A stretch of DNA of 53,424 nt from JALORV01 sp044225415. GTDB lineage: Bacteria; Pseudomonadota; Gammaproteobacteria; Burkholderiales; Burkholderiaceae_F. Shown piece by piece: positions 20,455 to 29,413 of the stretch. The stretch's first letter is position 1. Every line of letters begins with the position of its first letter. The stretch lies in the NCBI GenBank assembly GCA_044225415.1, contig JBGAIO010000005.1, positions 1-53,424 on the forward strand. The letters are read 5' to 3'. The position numbers and the translations under genes are program-made. A model generated the notes under the pieces. The model was given only the letters and a program-made list of their open reading frames with translations, was not told the DNA's origin and ran no database searches.

Positions 20455-21559
20455 GCCTCAGCAGCTCGTGGAAGTGCGCGACCCCGCTCTCGCGTGTGGG
20501 ATTCAAGCGGCCGCTGACGTAGCTGCCGCTCACCAGCCCGCGCTGCACGGCCTCGCAGATGGCGATGTCTTCGGCTTGGACTTCGTCGGCGAAGGCATGA
20601 TCGCCGGCGATGCCCTGCGCGGCGGTCGAGGCCGGGTAGTAGTAGTCGAAGACCACGCGGCAGCGGTCGACGGCCAGCGGCAGCACACGATTGGTCTGCA
20701 GGCGGCCGGGCAGCACATTGAGCATCGTGTTCGGCCACAGCCACCAGTACAGTGCGACGCTCGCGCCGCCGTCGCTCGCACCGTCGCTGACATAGGGACC
20801 GGTCGCAGTGTCGAGCGGGCTCCACTGCAGCGAGTGCCAGCGCGCGAGTTCGGTGTGGTAGCTGCGGTAGTCGAGCAGGCGGCTCAGGCCCGGATGTACG
20901 CGCGGCAGGTGATAACCCTCGAGGTAGTTGTCGACGTAGACCTTCCAGTTGCAGGCGATGTCGTAGGTCGCGCGTCGCGCGTGCTGCCAGTCGGCGAAGC
21001 CTTCCTGGCAGGCGCGCATCGATGCCTTCCACGATCGACGCGAACGGCGTCACCGGCTCGAGGGCCACGAACACCAGGCCCCGCCATTCGGCCACATGGG
21101 CCGATGGCAGGCGGATCTGCGTGGGATCGAAGTCGGCCGCATCGTGCATCTCGGGGGCGCGCGCAACTGGCCATCGAGCGCGGTAGGTCCAGCCGTGATG
21201 GTGCACACCAGCGCCGTCGCGCCGCGACCGTCGCAGGTGGCGATCGGGCCGGCGCGATGGCGGCACACGTTGTGCAGTGCGTGCAGCGACGCGGCCGCGC
21301 CGTCGGCCGCCCGGTTGCGCACGATGATGACCGGCGTGCCGGCGATATCGGCCACCACGTGGTCGCCGGCGCCGGCCAGTTGCGATGCCTGCGCAACCAG
21401 CTGCCAGCCGCGGCCGAACACCGTGGTCCATTCCCACCGCAGCCAGTCCTCGTCGGTGTAGCAGGCAGCCGGCAGCGCCAGCGCGCGCCCCGCGGCCTGC
21501 GGCGCGAGAGGGCCGGTGCGGCCGGGTGGCGGATCCTCCGTCGGGGCGGCCTGCGTCAC
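20438..21559 (-). pseudogene. Rieske-type ring-hydroxylating oxygenase alpha subunit, frameshifted
   Basis: Read across frames this is a complete Rieske oxygenase of about 370 residues. The N-terminal part (21559-21210) gives LHNVCRHRAGPIATCDG and then CT(Y)HGWTY, i.e. the CxH...CxxH Rieske cluster. The C-terminal part (21019-20438) gives NWKVYVDNYLEGYHLPRVHPGL, the mononuclear iron site. Three small indels at about 21190-21215 and one at about 21020-21045 break the frame. The pieces keep good codons and conserved residues, so either sequencing error or very recent damage is likely. Its ATG overlaps the thyA stop (ATGA) and its stop overlaps folA. Family members hydroxylate aromatic rings or quaternary amines using an external reductase, not seen here. 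Confidence 0.75.
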
Positions 21560-22350
21560 ACCGCCACCGGCGCCTTGATGTGCGGATGCGGGTCGTAATC
21601 GACGATCTCGAAATCCTCGTAGGCGTAGTCGGTGATCGTCGGCGGACGCCGCCGGATCACGAGCTTGGGATACGGCCGCGGCTCGCGCGCGAGCTGCTCG
21701 CGCACCTGCTCGACGTGATTGCTGTAGATGTGGCAGTCACCGCCGGTCCACACGAAGTCGCCGACGTCCAGATCGCACTGCTGCGCGACCATGTGGGTCA
21801 GCAGCGCGTAGCTCGCGATGTTGAAGGGCACGCCGAGGAAGATGTCGCACGAGCGCTGGTAGAGCTGGCAGGACAGCCGGCCGTCGGCGACATAGAACTG
21901 GAACAGCAGGTGGCACGGGGGCAGTGCCATCTTCGGAATGTCGCTGACGTTCCATGCGGACACGACCAGGCGACGCGAATCCGGGTTGCGACGGATCTCG
22001 TCGATGACCTGCGCGATCTGGTCGACGTGTCCGCCGCCGGGCGTCGGCCACGAGCGCCACTGCACACCGTACACCGGACCGAGCTCGCCGTCGTCGCGCG
22101 CCCACTCGTCCCAGATCGTGACCTTGTGATCGCGCAGGAACTGCACGTTGCTGTCGCCGCGCAGGAACCACAGCAGCTCGATGATGATCGAGCGCAGGTG
22201 CAGCTTCTTGGTGGTGACCAGCGGAAACCCGGCCCGCAGGTCGAAGCGCATCTGGTAGCCGAACCAGGAGCGCGTGCCGGTACCGGTGCGGTCGGTCTTC
22301 AGCGTGCCGTGCCCGGCCACGTGCCGCATGAATGCTTCGTATTCGCCCAT
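21556..22350 (-). CDS. thyA: Thymidylate synthase
   Basis: 264 residues, the same length as the E. coli enzyme, and the catalytic cysteine falls at C146 in MALPPCHLLFQFYV. RTGTGTRSWFG, the dUMP-binding RSCDIFLGVPFNIASYA and the C-terminal PHPHIKAPVAV are all intact. It methylates dUMP to dTMP with methylene-THF, leaving dihydrofolate for FolA. First gene of the thyA-Rieske-folA operon; its stop overlaps the Rieske start as ATGA. Divergent from the acyl-CoA synthetase operon across 146 bp. Confidence 0.98.
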   Translation of the reverse strand: MGEYEAFMRHVAGHGTLKTDRTGTGTRSWFGYQMRFDLRAGFPLVTTKKLHLRSIIIELLWFLRGDSNVQFLRDHKVTIWDEWARDDGELGPVYGVQWRSWPTPGGGHVDQIAQVIDEIRRNPDSRRLVVSAWNVSDIPKMALPPCHLLFQFYVADGRLSCQLYQRSCDIFLGVPFNIASYALLTHMVAQQCDLDVGDFVWTGGDCHIYSNHVEQVREQLAREPRPYPKLVIRRRPPTITDYAYEDFEIVDYDPHPHIKAPVAV

Positions 22351-22496
22351 CGCCTCAGTTTATCGCGCTGCCGCAATGGATCGGCGCGTGTCGGCGATAT
22401 TCCCTGTGGAGCGCACGCCCGCGAGGTAGTAGGCTGCGCCCGGCATCGAGATATCGACCGCGGCCACGACCGCGGCGCACCGACACTGGAGGAGAC

Positions 22497-24203
22497 ATGG
22501 CATACACCCCGGGAGCGACGGGCGCGCAGAGCAGGCGCCCGATCCTCGACTACGTCTACGACCACGAAGAGAAGCGCGGCTCGCAGGTCTACCTGACGCA
22601 GCCGATCGGCAACGGACAGGTCGTCGACTACACGTGGTCGCAGGTCGTCGGCGAGGCTCGGAAGATGGCCGCGCACCTGCAGTCGATGGGCCTGCCGCCG
22701 GGCGCGCGCGTCGCGATCCTGTCCAAGAACTGCGCGCACTTCATCATGGCCGAGCTGGCGATCTGGCTCGGCGGCTACACCACGGTGGCGATCTTTCCGA
22801 CGGAGACGGCGGAAACCGTCGGCTACGTGCTCCGGCACAGCGAGGCGAGCGTACTGTTCGTCGGCAAGCTCGACAGCTGGCCACAGCAGAAGCCGGGCGT
22901 GCCGGCGGGGCTGCCGTGCATCGCCTTCCCGCTCGCCCCGCCGACCGACTTTCCCACCTGGGACTCGATCGTGGCACGCACCGCGCCCCTCGCCGGACGC
23001 GTGCAGCGCCGGCCGGACGAGCTGTCGATGATCGTCTACACCTCCGGCTCCACCGGCACGCCGAAGGGCGCGATGATCAGCTTCAACGCGATCTCCTGCG
23101 CCGGCGAGGGCGTGGCTTTCGATGTCCGGCGTCGCGTGCCCGCCGGCACGCAGGGCCGCATGCTGTCGTACCTGCCGCTGGCGCACAGCTTCGAGCGTTC
23201 GTGGGTGGAAGCGCAGTCGCTGGTCGACGGCGACACGCACATCTTCTTCGCCGAGACGCTCGAGACCTTCCTGCAGGACCTGCAGCGCGCGCGGCCGACC
23301 TTCTTCATCTCGGTGCCGCGCCTGTGGCTGAAGTTCCAGCAGGGCGTGTTCACCAAGATGCCGCCGGCCAAGCTCGACCGCCTGCTGAAGCTGCCGATCC
23401 TCGGCGGCATCGTGCGCAAGAAGGTGCTGAAGGGCCTGGGGCTGGATCAGGTGCTGATCGCCGGCAGCGGCTCGGCGCCGATTCCGCCGGAACTCATCGT
23501 CTGGTATCGCAAGCTCGGCCTGAAGCTCTTCGAAGGCTACGGCATGACCGAGGACTGCTCGTACTCGCACACGTCGTACGACAACGCCATGGAACCGGGC
23601 TACGTCGGCGTGCCGCTGCCGGGCGTCGAGGTCAAGCTGAGTCCCGAAGGCGAGATCCTGATCAAGTCGGCGGCGCAGTTCAGCGGCTACTACAAGCAGC
23701 CCGAGCTCACCGCCGAATCGTTCACCGAGGACGGATTCTTCCACACCGGCGATCTCGGCGAGCGCAGGCCCAACGGGCTGCTCAAGCTCACAGGTCGCGC
23801 GAAGGAACTGTTCAAGACCGCGAAGGGCAAGTACGTCGCGCCGGTGACGATCGAGAACCTGCTCAACAGGAACCCGATCATCGAACTGTCACTGGTGTCG
23901 GGCGTCGGTCAGCCGGCGACCTATGCGATGGTGGTGCTGGCCGAAGCGATCCGGCCGAGGCTGGGTGACGCTGCGGTGCGCGCGCGCATGACCGACGAGC
24001 TGGAGAAACTGCGGCGCGACGTCAACGCCAATGTCGCCTCGCACGAACAACTGCAGCTGATCGTCGTCGCGCGCGAGCCGTGGAGCATCGAAAACGGGTT
24101 CCTGACGCCGACGATGAAGCTGAAGCGCGCGCGCATCGAATCGGCCATCGCGTCGCAGGTCGATGGCTGGTACGCGAAAGGCCAGGGAGTGCACTGGCTT
24201 TGA
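22497..24203 (+). CDS. Long-chain acyl-CoA synthetase (AMP-forming)
   Basis: 568 residues. Adenylation motifs: YTSGSTGTPKGAM near 181 (phosphate loop), YGMTED (A5), TGDLGER (A7), KLTGRAKELFKTAKGKYVAP (linker and A8), and PTMKLKR with the catalytic Lys near the C-terminus. The overall pattern is the eukaryote-like LACS/FAA group rather than E. coli FadD. It should activate a long-chain or hydroxylated fatty acid to the CoA thioester with ATP. GGAGGAGAC before the ATG fixes the start; the longer upstream frame is not supported. The stop overlaps the next gene by four bases (TTGA), so the two proteins are coupled. No signal peptide or TM helix is evident. Confidence 0.9.
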   Translation: MAYTPGATGAQSRRPILDYVYDHEEKRGSQVYLTQPIGNGQVVDYTWSQVVGEARKMAAHLQSMGLPPGARVAILSKNCAHFIMAELAIWLGGYTTVAIFPTETAETVGYVLRHSEASVLFVGKLDSWPQQKPGVPAGLPCIAFPLAPPTDFPTWDSIVARTAPLAGRVQRRPDELSMIVYTSGSTGTPKGAMISFNAISCAGEGVAFDVRRRVPAGTQGRMLSYLPLAHSFERSWVEAQSLVDGDTHIFFAETLETFLQDLQRARPTFFISVPRLWLKFQQGVFTKMPPAKLDRLLKLPILGGIVRKKVLKGLGLDQVLIAGSGSAPIPPELIVWYRKLGLKLFEGYGMTEDCSYSHTSYDNAMEPGYVGVPLPGVEVKLSPEGEILIKSAAQFSGYYKQPELTAESFTEDGFFHTGDLGERRPNGLLKLTGRAKELFKTAKGKYVAPVTIENLLNRNPIIELSLVSGVGQPATYAMVVLAEAIRPRLGDAAVRARMTDELEKLRRDVNANVASHEQLQLIVVAREPWSIENGFLTPTMKLKRARIESAIASQVDGWYAKGQGVHWL

Positions 24204-25963
24204 ACCGCGCCGAAGAGGCCGTCGTGCGCACCGTGCCGCACGGGGGCGACCGCGTCGCCGACGTGCTGCGCACGCACGGCGTGGAATTCCTGTTCACGCT
24301 GTGCGGCGGCCACATTGCGCCTATTGCGGTGGCTGCAAAGGCGCGCGGCATCCGCATCGTCGACACGCGCAACGAGGTCACGGCGGTGTTCGCCGCCGAC
24401 GCGGTCGCGCGGCTGACCGGCCGGCCGGGTGTCGCGGCTGTCACGGCGGGGCCCGGCCTCACCAACACGATCACCGCGCTGAAGAATGCGCAGCTCGCGC
24501 AGAGCCCCGTGGTGCTGATCGGCGGTGGAGCGCCGACGGCACTGCAGGGCCGCGGTGCGCTGCAGGACATCGACCAGCGGGCGCTGGTGGCGCCGCACGT
24601 CAAGCACCTGGCGCGCGTGCGACGCGTGCGCGACCTCGGGCCCGCAATGGCCGAAGCGCTGCGCGTGGCGGCGAGCGGCGTGCCGGGCCCGGTGTTCGTG
24701 GAGTGCCCGGTCGACCTGCTGTACGGCGAAGCATTGATCCGCCAGTGGTATGCGGACGCGGCGGGCAAGGGCATGTCGCTCGGCGACCGCGCGCTGCGCT
24801 GGTACCTGAACCGGCACGCGGCGCGCATGTTCGATGGGGCGGCAACGGTCGAGCAGCCACCGCTCGTGCCGGTCGCTGCACCCGCCGCCGACGCGGGCAG
24901 CATCACGCGCGCCGCCGACGCCCTGGCCCGCGCGCAGCGGCCGCTGCTGGTCATCGGCAGCCAGGCCCTGCTGTGTGCAGAGCAGGCCGACGCGATCGCC
25001 GCCTCAGTCACGCAGATGGGTATTCCGGTGTACCTGTCGGGCATGGCGCGCGGGCTGCTCGGCCGCGACCATCGCCTGCAGATGCGGCACGCGCGGCGCA
25101 ATGCGCTGCGCGAGTCCGACTGCGTGCTGCTGGCGGGCGTGCCGTGCGACTTCCGGCTCGACTACGGCCGCCACGTCCGCCGCTCCGCTACCCTGATCGC
25201 GGCCAACCGCAGCGCGAAGGACGCGCGGCTCAACCGCCGGCCGACGATCGCCGCGATCGGGGATGCGGGCCTGACGCTGCAGGCGCTGGCGAAGCGCCTG
25301 ATGGACCACGCCCATCGCGCCGAATGGATCGCGCAGTTGCGCGTGCGCGACGCGGCGCGCGAGGCCGATATCGACACGCAGGCATCCGCCAGTGCCGAGC
25401 ACGTCAATCCGATCGCGTTCTTCCGTACGCTGGACCGCGTGGCCGGCGAGCGCGCGGTGCTGATCGCCGACGGCGGCGACTTCGTCGCGACGGCGTCGTA
25501 CATCGTCCGTCCGCGCGGTCCGCTCGCGTGGCTCGATCCCGGCGCTTTCGGCACGCTGGGCGTCGGTGCGGGGTTCGCGCTCGGTGCGCAGCTCGTGCGG
25601 CCCGACGAAGAGGTGTGGCTGATCTGGGGCGACGGCGCCAGCGGTTACGGGCTGGTGGAGTTCGACACTTTCGTGCGCCACCGCGTGCCGGTCATCGCAA
25701 TCGTCGGCAACGACGCAAGCTGGGCGCAGATCGCGCGCGAGCAGGTGAAGATGCTGGGCGACGACGTCGGGACCGTGCTCGCGCGCACCGACTACGACGC
25801 GGTCGCCGAGGGTTTCGGTGCAGCCGGACTGCAGATCCGCACGCAGGCCGACGTCGAACCGGTGCTGCAGCAGGCGCGCGACATCGCGGGCAGCGGCCGG
25901 CCGGTGCTGGTCAACGTATGGCTCGACCGGACGGAGTTCCGCGAGGGCTCGATCTCGATGTAG
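24200..25963 (+). CDS. Thiamine-diphosphate-dependent lyase, ILVBL/2-hydroxyacyl-CoA lyase-like
   Basis: 587 residues from a TTG at 24200 that overlaps the synthetase stop; a GTG at 24224 with AGAGG five bases upstream is an equally good start. The ThDP glutamate is E59 in DTRNEVTAVFAADA. The diphosphate site is GDGASGYGLVEFDTFVRH followed by VGND. Long stretches (RPRGPLAWLDPGAFGTLGVG, GMARGLLGR, VCDFRL-like PCDFRLDYGRH, the ending TEFREGSISM) match what I remember of animal ILVBL, now known as 2-hydroxyacyl-CoA lyase 2, more closely than acetolactate synthase. Together with the upstream acyl-CoA synthetase this suggests cleavage of a 2-hydroxyacyl-CoA to a one-carbon-shorter aldehyde and formyl-CoA. 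An acetolactate-synthase-like or oxalyl-CoA decarboxylase role is the alternative. Confidence 0.85.
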   Translation: MNRAEEAVVRTVPHGGDRVADVLRTHGVEFLFTLCGGHIAPIAVAAKARGIRIVDTRNEVTAVFAADAVARLTGRPGVAAVTAGPGLTNTITALKNAQLAQSPVVLIGGGAPTALQGRGALQDIDQRALVAPHVKHLARVRRVRDLGPAMAEALRVAASGVPGPVFVECPVDLLYGEALIRQWYADAAGKGMSLGDRALRWYLNRHAARMFDGAATVEQPPLVPVAAPAADAGSITRAADALARAQRPLLVIGSQALLCAEQADAIAASVTQMGIPVYLSGMARGLLGRDHRLQMRHARRNALRESDCVLLAGVPCDFRLDYGRHVRRSATLIAANRSAKDARLNRRPTIAAIGDAGLTLQALAKRLMDHAHRAEWIAQLRVRDAAREADIDTQASASAEHVNPIAFFRTLDRVAGERAVLIADGGDFVATASYIVRPRGPLAWLDPGAFGTLGVGAGFALGAQLVRPDEEVWLIWGDGASGYGLVEFDTFVRHRVPVIAIVGNDASWAQIAREQVKMLGDDVGTVLARTDYDAVAEGFGAAGLQIRTQADVEPVLQQARDIAGSGRPVLVNVWLDRTEFREGSISM

Positions 25964-25965
25964 CC

Positions 25966-26889
25966 ATGTGTCCGGTGATGACAGTGCTGCGGATCGCGTC
26001 TGCCTGTGCCCTCGTCGGTCTGCTCGGCGTTGCGCAGGCGCAGGCGCCGCGCGAAGCGCTGCTGCGCGCTGCCACGCTCGCCCCCGACCTCGAACTGCCG
26101 ACCGAGCCATCCTATCTCGGCGCACTGAGCGGCCCGAAGCTTGCCCTCTACAAGCCCGAGGGGTCCGGACCGTTTCCTGCCATCGTCATCCAGCACCAGT
26201 GCGGCGGCCTGCGGTCTCCGACGGGATCGTGGCAGAACATGGCCATCCTCGATTGGGCAAAGGAAGCCGTAGCACGCGGCTATGTCGCGCTGGTCCTCGA
26301 CAGCCTGGGTCCGCGGGGCGTCGACAGCGTCTGCCATGGCCCGCGCGGCGATGTGAACTTCGCGCGCGGCGTGCGCGACGCGCTGCAGGCAGCGGCCCAT
26401 CTGCAGAAACTGCCGTACGTGGACCCCGAGCGCATCGTCTTTGCCGGCTATTCCTGGGGCGGCATGGTCGGCCTGCTCGCAGGCAGCAACGCATGGAGCG
26501 AAACCCTGCAGACCGGCCGGCGCTTTCGCGCCGTCGTCGCGTTCTATCCCGGCTGTTTCCAGATACGGCCGCCCTCCGGCAACCCATACGAGATCGTGCG
26601 TCCCGACATCGACACTCCGTTGCTGGTGCTGATGGGCGAAGCGGACAACGAGACGCCGCCCGACGAGTGCACGACCCGGCTCGCCCCGCTCAAGTCCGCC
26701 GGCAAGCCGTTGCAATGGCATGTCTACCCTGCGACGACGCATTGCTGGGACTGCCGGAACCTCGACAGGGTGCGCAAGACCGACGCCCGCGGAACTGCGG
26801 TGGAGTACCGCTTCGACCAGCAAGTCACCAGGGACTCGGCTGACCGCATGTTCGCATTCCTGGGCCAGGTGTTCGCAGACCTGCGCTGA
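25966..26889 (+). CDS. Secreted dienelactone-hydrolase-family protein
   Basis: 307 residues, with an N-terminal signal peptide (VLRIASACALVGLLGVAQAQA). The fold is alpha/beta hydrolase of the dienelactone hydrolase group: QHQCGGLRSP near the oxyanion hole, nucleophile GYSWGGM, acid in LMGEADNETPPDE, and histidine in PATTHCWDC. Start is the ATG at 25966, 2 bp after the lyase stop; the ATG at 25978 is in frame and also plausible. No ribosome site is obvious, consistent with coupling. Three extra cysteines (CGG, VCHG, HCWDC) may form disulfides in the periplasm. Its role with the two upstream enzymes is unclear, since they should be cytoplasmic; it may release a fatty or hydroxy acid from an external ester. 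Confidence 0.82.
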   Translation: MCPVMTVLRIASACALVGLLGVAQAQAPREALLRAATLAPDLELPTEPSYLGALSGPKLALYKPEGSGPFPAIVIQHQCGGLRSPTGSWQNMAILDWAKEAVARGYVALVLDSLGPRGVDSVCHGPRGDVNFARGVRDALQAAAHLQKLPYVDPERIVFAGYSWGGMVGLLAGSNAWSETLQTGRRFRAVVAFYPGCFQIRPPSGNPYEIVRPDIDTPLLVLMGEADNETPPDECTTRLAPLKSAGKPLQWHVYPATTHCWDCRNLDRVRKTDARGTAVEYRFDQQVTRDSADRMFAFLGQVFADLR

Positions 26890-26935
26890 GGTACGCGGAC
26901 TGGCCCGCCGCCAACGCGCGGACGGCCGGGCACGG

Positions 26936-27577
26936 TCATGTGACGCCTGCGGCGAGCGCAATGCGGCGTCTTATGCGCTCTGCGTCCGCCGGGTCGCCTG
27001 CCTTCTCGGCGAGCTTCAGCTCGACGCCCAGCCAGGCAAGCAGTGGCCGGCGCCATCCCTGCGCAGACGCGGTATCGGCGGCTGCGGCAATGGCGGCCCG
27101 ATCGGCCCTGCCCGACTGGAACAGGATGCCGGTCGCCACCAGGCGCGACAGCGGATCGTCGATGCCGGCGAGTGCCATCGCGTTGCCCATCGCGACGGCG
27201 CGATACTGCGGCGGCAGCAGCGCGGCGTCGCCGGTCAGCAGGCGGGCAGCGAGGAAGTCGGCGTAGGCGCGCTGCTCGCCGGTTGCGTCGGCTCGCAGCG
27301 TATCGAAGGCTTCACAGGGTCCGAAGTCGACGCTGGCCACGCGCAGCGCACAGCGCGTGAGCTCGGCGTACGCCACCTGACGTGCGTCGCCGGTACGTGT
27401 GAGTTCGCTACGTGCCAGATTGAACTCGGCATCGGCCACGCTTGTGCGCCCTTCCAGGTACGCGGCGGTCGCGCGCCGCAGCGCGGCGGCCGCGTTGGTC
27501 TGCCAGTCGGGTGGCGGCGGCGCGCTGCCGCAGGCGGCCAGCAGCATCGCTGCACACGCTAGCGCGAGGCTTTTCAC
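26936..27577 (-). CDS. Lipoprotein of an MCE-type lipid transport operon
   Basis: 213 residues. The N-terminus MKSLALACAAMLLAACGSAPPPP is a classic lipoprotein signal with lipobox LAAC. The mature part is all-helical, Ala/Arg-rich, with the look of TPR-like repeats (YLEGRTSVADAEFNLARSEL). Its ATG overlaps the MCE-protein stop (ATGA, 27574-27577), so it belongs to the MlaE-MCE operon as last gene. Such operons usually end in a periplasmic or lipoprotein partner, but this one does not look like the beta-rich auxiliary lipoprotein (PF03886) or MlaC. Function therefore unknown beyond likely envelope lipid trafficking. Converges on the dienelactone-hydrolase gene. Confidence 0.75.
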   Translation of the reverse strand: MKSLALACAAMLLAACGSAPPPPDWQTNAAAALRRATAAYLEGRTSVADAEFNLARSELTRTGDARQVAYAELTRCALRVASVDFGPCEAFDTLRADATGEQRAYADFLAARLLTGDAALLPPQYRAVAMGNAMALAGIDDPLSRLVATGILFQSGRADRAAIAAAADTASAQGWRRPLLAWLGVELKLAEKAGDPADAERIRRRIALAAGVT

Positions 27578-28539
27578 GGCAGCTTGATCTCCGCCGGCTT
27601 GGCGAACGGCCAGCGCCGGTTCAGTTCGTCGATCATGCCGCTCACCTTGCGCAGGCTCGCATCCACTTCGGCGCGCAGCGTCGCGAGATCGTTGGTCGCC
27701 GTCCGCGCGTTGCCGGCGATGGCCTGCGCATCGACGAGGATCGCATCGATCTTCTTCAGGCTGTCGCGCGCGTCGGTCAGCGCGGCGTTGAGCTGCGCGA
27801 CGGTGGCGCGCACCTCCGGCATCACGCCGTTCGCGCCGAACACCTGCTGGTCGGCCTTGGCGGCGATGCCGTCGAGCCGCGCCAGCAACGAGTTTGCGCG
27901 GTCGAGCGCGGTGGCGAACTTCTGCGCGTCGGCATCGTTGCCGAGCAGCATGCCCAGCGCGCCGCGCGGACCCTTGAGCCGATCGGTCGCGGCCTGGAGG
28001 TTGCCGAGCGTCGTGGCGAGCGCAGACTGCTCGTTGGTGAGCTTCGCCAGATTGGCGAGGAGTTCGCGCGCATCGGCCACCAGTCGCGGAATTTCGGCGG
28101 TGGCATCGCCCACCAGCACCTTCTTCTCCGCACCGGCCGGCAGTTCCGGATCGCTCAGCACGCCGCTGAACGCGCGCAGGTTGGTGTTGCCCAGCAGTCC
28201 GCGCGTCAGCGTGAACACGCTCGAGGTGCGCAGCCAGTGCGCATCCTTGCGCGGCACGTCGATCAGGATGCGGGCAGTGCCGTCGGGTGCGAGCTCGATG
28301 CGTCTGACGCGCCCGATCGGGAATCCGGCAAAGGTCAGGTCCATGCCGACGGCCACGCCTTCGGCGTCGTCGGTCAGCAGCACCAGTCGCTGCGACGGCT
28401 CGAAGACGCCGCGCGCGTACATCAGGTAGGCGATCGAGCCGGCGATCAGCAGGCCGAGCAGCGCCACCAGCAGCAATGCGCGCAGTTCGAGCGACGCGGA
28501 GTGTGCAGGCGGCGGATCGTCGTCGGGCCGGGTGCTCAT
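27574..28539 (-). CDS. MCE-domain protein (MlaD-like substrate-binding component)
   Basis: 321 residues. After a proline-rich N-terminus and one TM helix (LELRALLLVALLGLLIAGSIAYLMY) comes a single MCE domain: LLTDDAEGVAVGMDLTFAGFPIGRVRRIEL with the conserved V-x-x-G-x(8)-G-x-V pattern. The rest is a long helical, coiled-coil-prone region (about 180-310) as in YebT/PqiB or Mce proteins that form tubes or needles. It should sit in the inner membrane with its MCE ring in the periplasm, passing lipids from or to the MlaE permease encoded just upstream (19 bp gap). The start at 28539 is set by this spacing; the longer frame runs into MlaE. Confidence 0.88.
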   Translation of the reverse strand: MSTRPDDDPPPAHSASLELRALLLVALLGLLIAGSIAYLMYARGVFEPSQRLVLLTDDAEGVAVGMDLTFAGFPIGRVRRIELAPDGTARILIDVPRKDAHWLRTSSVFTLTRGLLGNTNLRAFSGVLSDPELPAGAEKKVLVGDATAEIPRLVADARELLANLAKLTNEQSALATTLGNLQAATDRLKGPRGALGMLLGNDADAQKFATALDRANSLLARLDGIAAKADQQVFGANGVMPEVRATVAQLNAALTDARDSLKKIDAILVDAQAIAGNARTATNDLATLRAEVDASLRKVSGMIDELNRRWPFAKPAEIKLP

Positions 28540-28558
28540 CGCGGAAGACGCTCCGGTG

Positions 28559-29359
28559 TCAGAGGTAGTTGGCGACGAGGGCCGCCACTTCGATGACCAG
28601 CAGCGCGAAGAACAGCCGCACCAGTCCGCGCAGCTCTGCACTGCGCCGCTCGCGCACCCGTGGCCGGTCGTACAGCACCGAAGCGACCGGCAGCAGGCCG
28701 ACGGCGAACGCGAGCCCGACCGTCTTCAGCGCGAAGATCAGCGTCACCGCCGGATTGAAGACGCGGCCGAAGGTGCGCGTGAATCCGGCGAAGCCGCCCG
28801 CCGTGAAACCGTGCACCCAGATGTATGCGAGCACTGCCGCGACGACGCAGCTCACGGCCGCCAGCAGCAGTACCGCGAACACACTCGACAGCACGCGCGG
28901 CAGTATCTCGGTGTGCAGCAGTTGCAGGCGGCGCCCGGGATGCACGCCCGGGTCGCGCGGCAGCACGGCCGCGACTTCGGCCGCATTGGGCAGCGCCAGC
29001 TGCAGCGCGACGAACATCGCTGCGGTCAATGGAATCAGTTCGAGCACCAGCACGCGCACGACCATCTCGAGCGCATAGCGCGAAAGGCCATAGCTCACCG
29101 AGGTCACCACGACGATGTGGATGATGACCAGGCTCACCAGCGCGGACAGCAGCGTGAACCACATCAGCACCGGCGCGGTGTCTTCCACCAGATGGCGCGC
29201 CAGCGCGGCGCGGCGCGTGCGGCCATAGCTCGATGGAGTGAAGGCCAGCACGACGAGGCGTGCGCTGAACAGGACGATGCGCCACCAGCCCGTAAGCCAG
29301 TCGCGCACAGAACGTACGAGATCCGCGATGACGTGCGACGAGGCGACCGCCGTGTTCAT
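28559..29359 (-). CDS. MlaE-family ABC lipid transporter permease
   Basis: 266 residues with about five to six TM helices and the MlaE/YrbE layout: GYGRTRRAALARHL-like start (SYGRTRRAAL), then ALVSLVIIHIVVVTSVSYG and LELIPLTAAMFVALQLALP, where the family has the conserved ELxPxxAxxxxA region, and KTVGLAFAVGLLP near the end. Normally MlaE is followed by an MlaF ATPase gene; here the next gene is the MCE protein after only 19 bp, so this operon has no ATPase of its own. An ATPase must come from elsewhere, or the system is not energised in the usual way. Upstream, 54 bp away on the same strand, is an MsbA-like exporter. Confidence 0.87.
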   Translation of the reverse strand: MNTAVASSHVIADLVRSVRDWLTGWWRIVLFSARLVVLAFTPSSYGRTRRAALARHLVEDTAPVLMWFTLLSALVSLVIIHIVVVTSVSYGLSRYALEMVVRVLVLELIPLTAAMFVALQLALPNAAEVAAVLPRDPGVHPGRRLQLLHTEILPRVLSSVFAVLLLAAVSCVVAAVLAYIWVHGFTAGGFAGFTRTFGRVFNPAVTLIFALKTVGLAFAVGLLPVASVLYDRPRVRERRSAELRGLVRLFFALLVIEVAALVANYL

Positions 29360-29413
29360 GCGCCAATGATAGAGGGCGATGGCGGCAATCCGCCCTGCGG
29401 TACTGCTTTCACG

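Noticed and set aside
24200..25963. Calling the ThDP enzyme acetolactate synthase (ilvB)
   Set aside because: No small subunit or ilvC follows, and the conserved blocks fit ILVBL-type lyases better. Kept as an alternative only.
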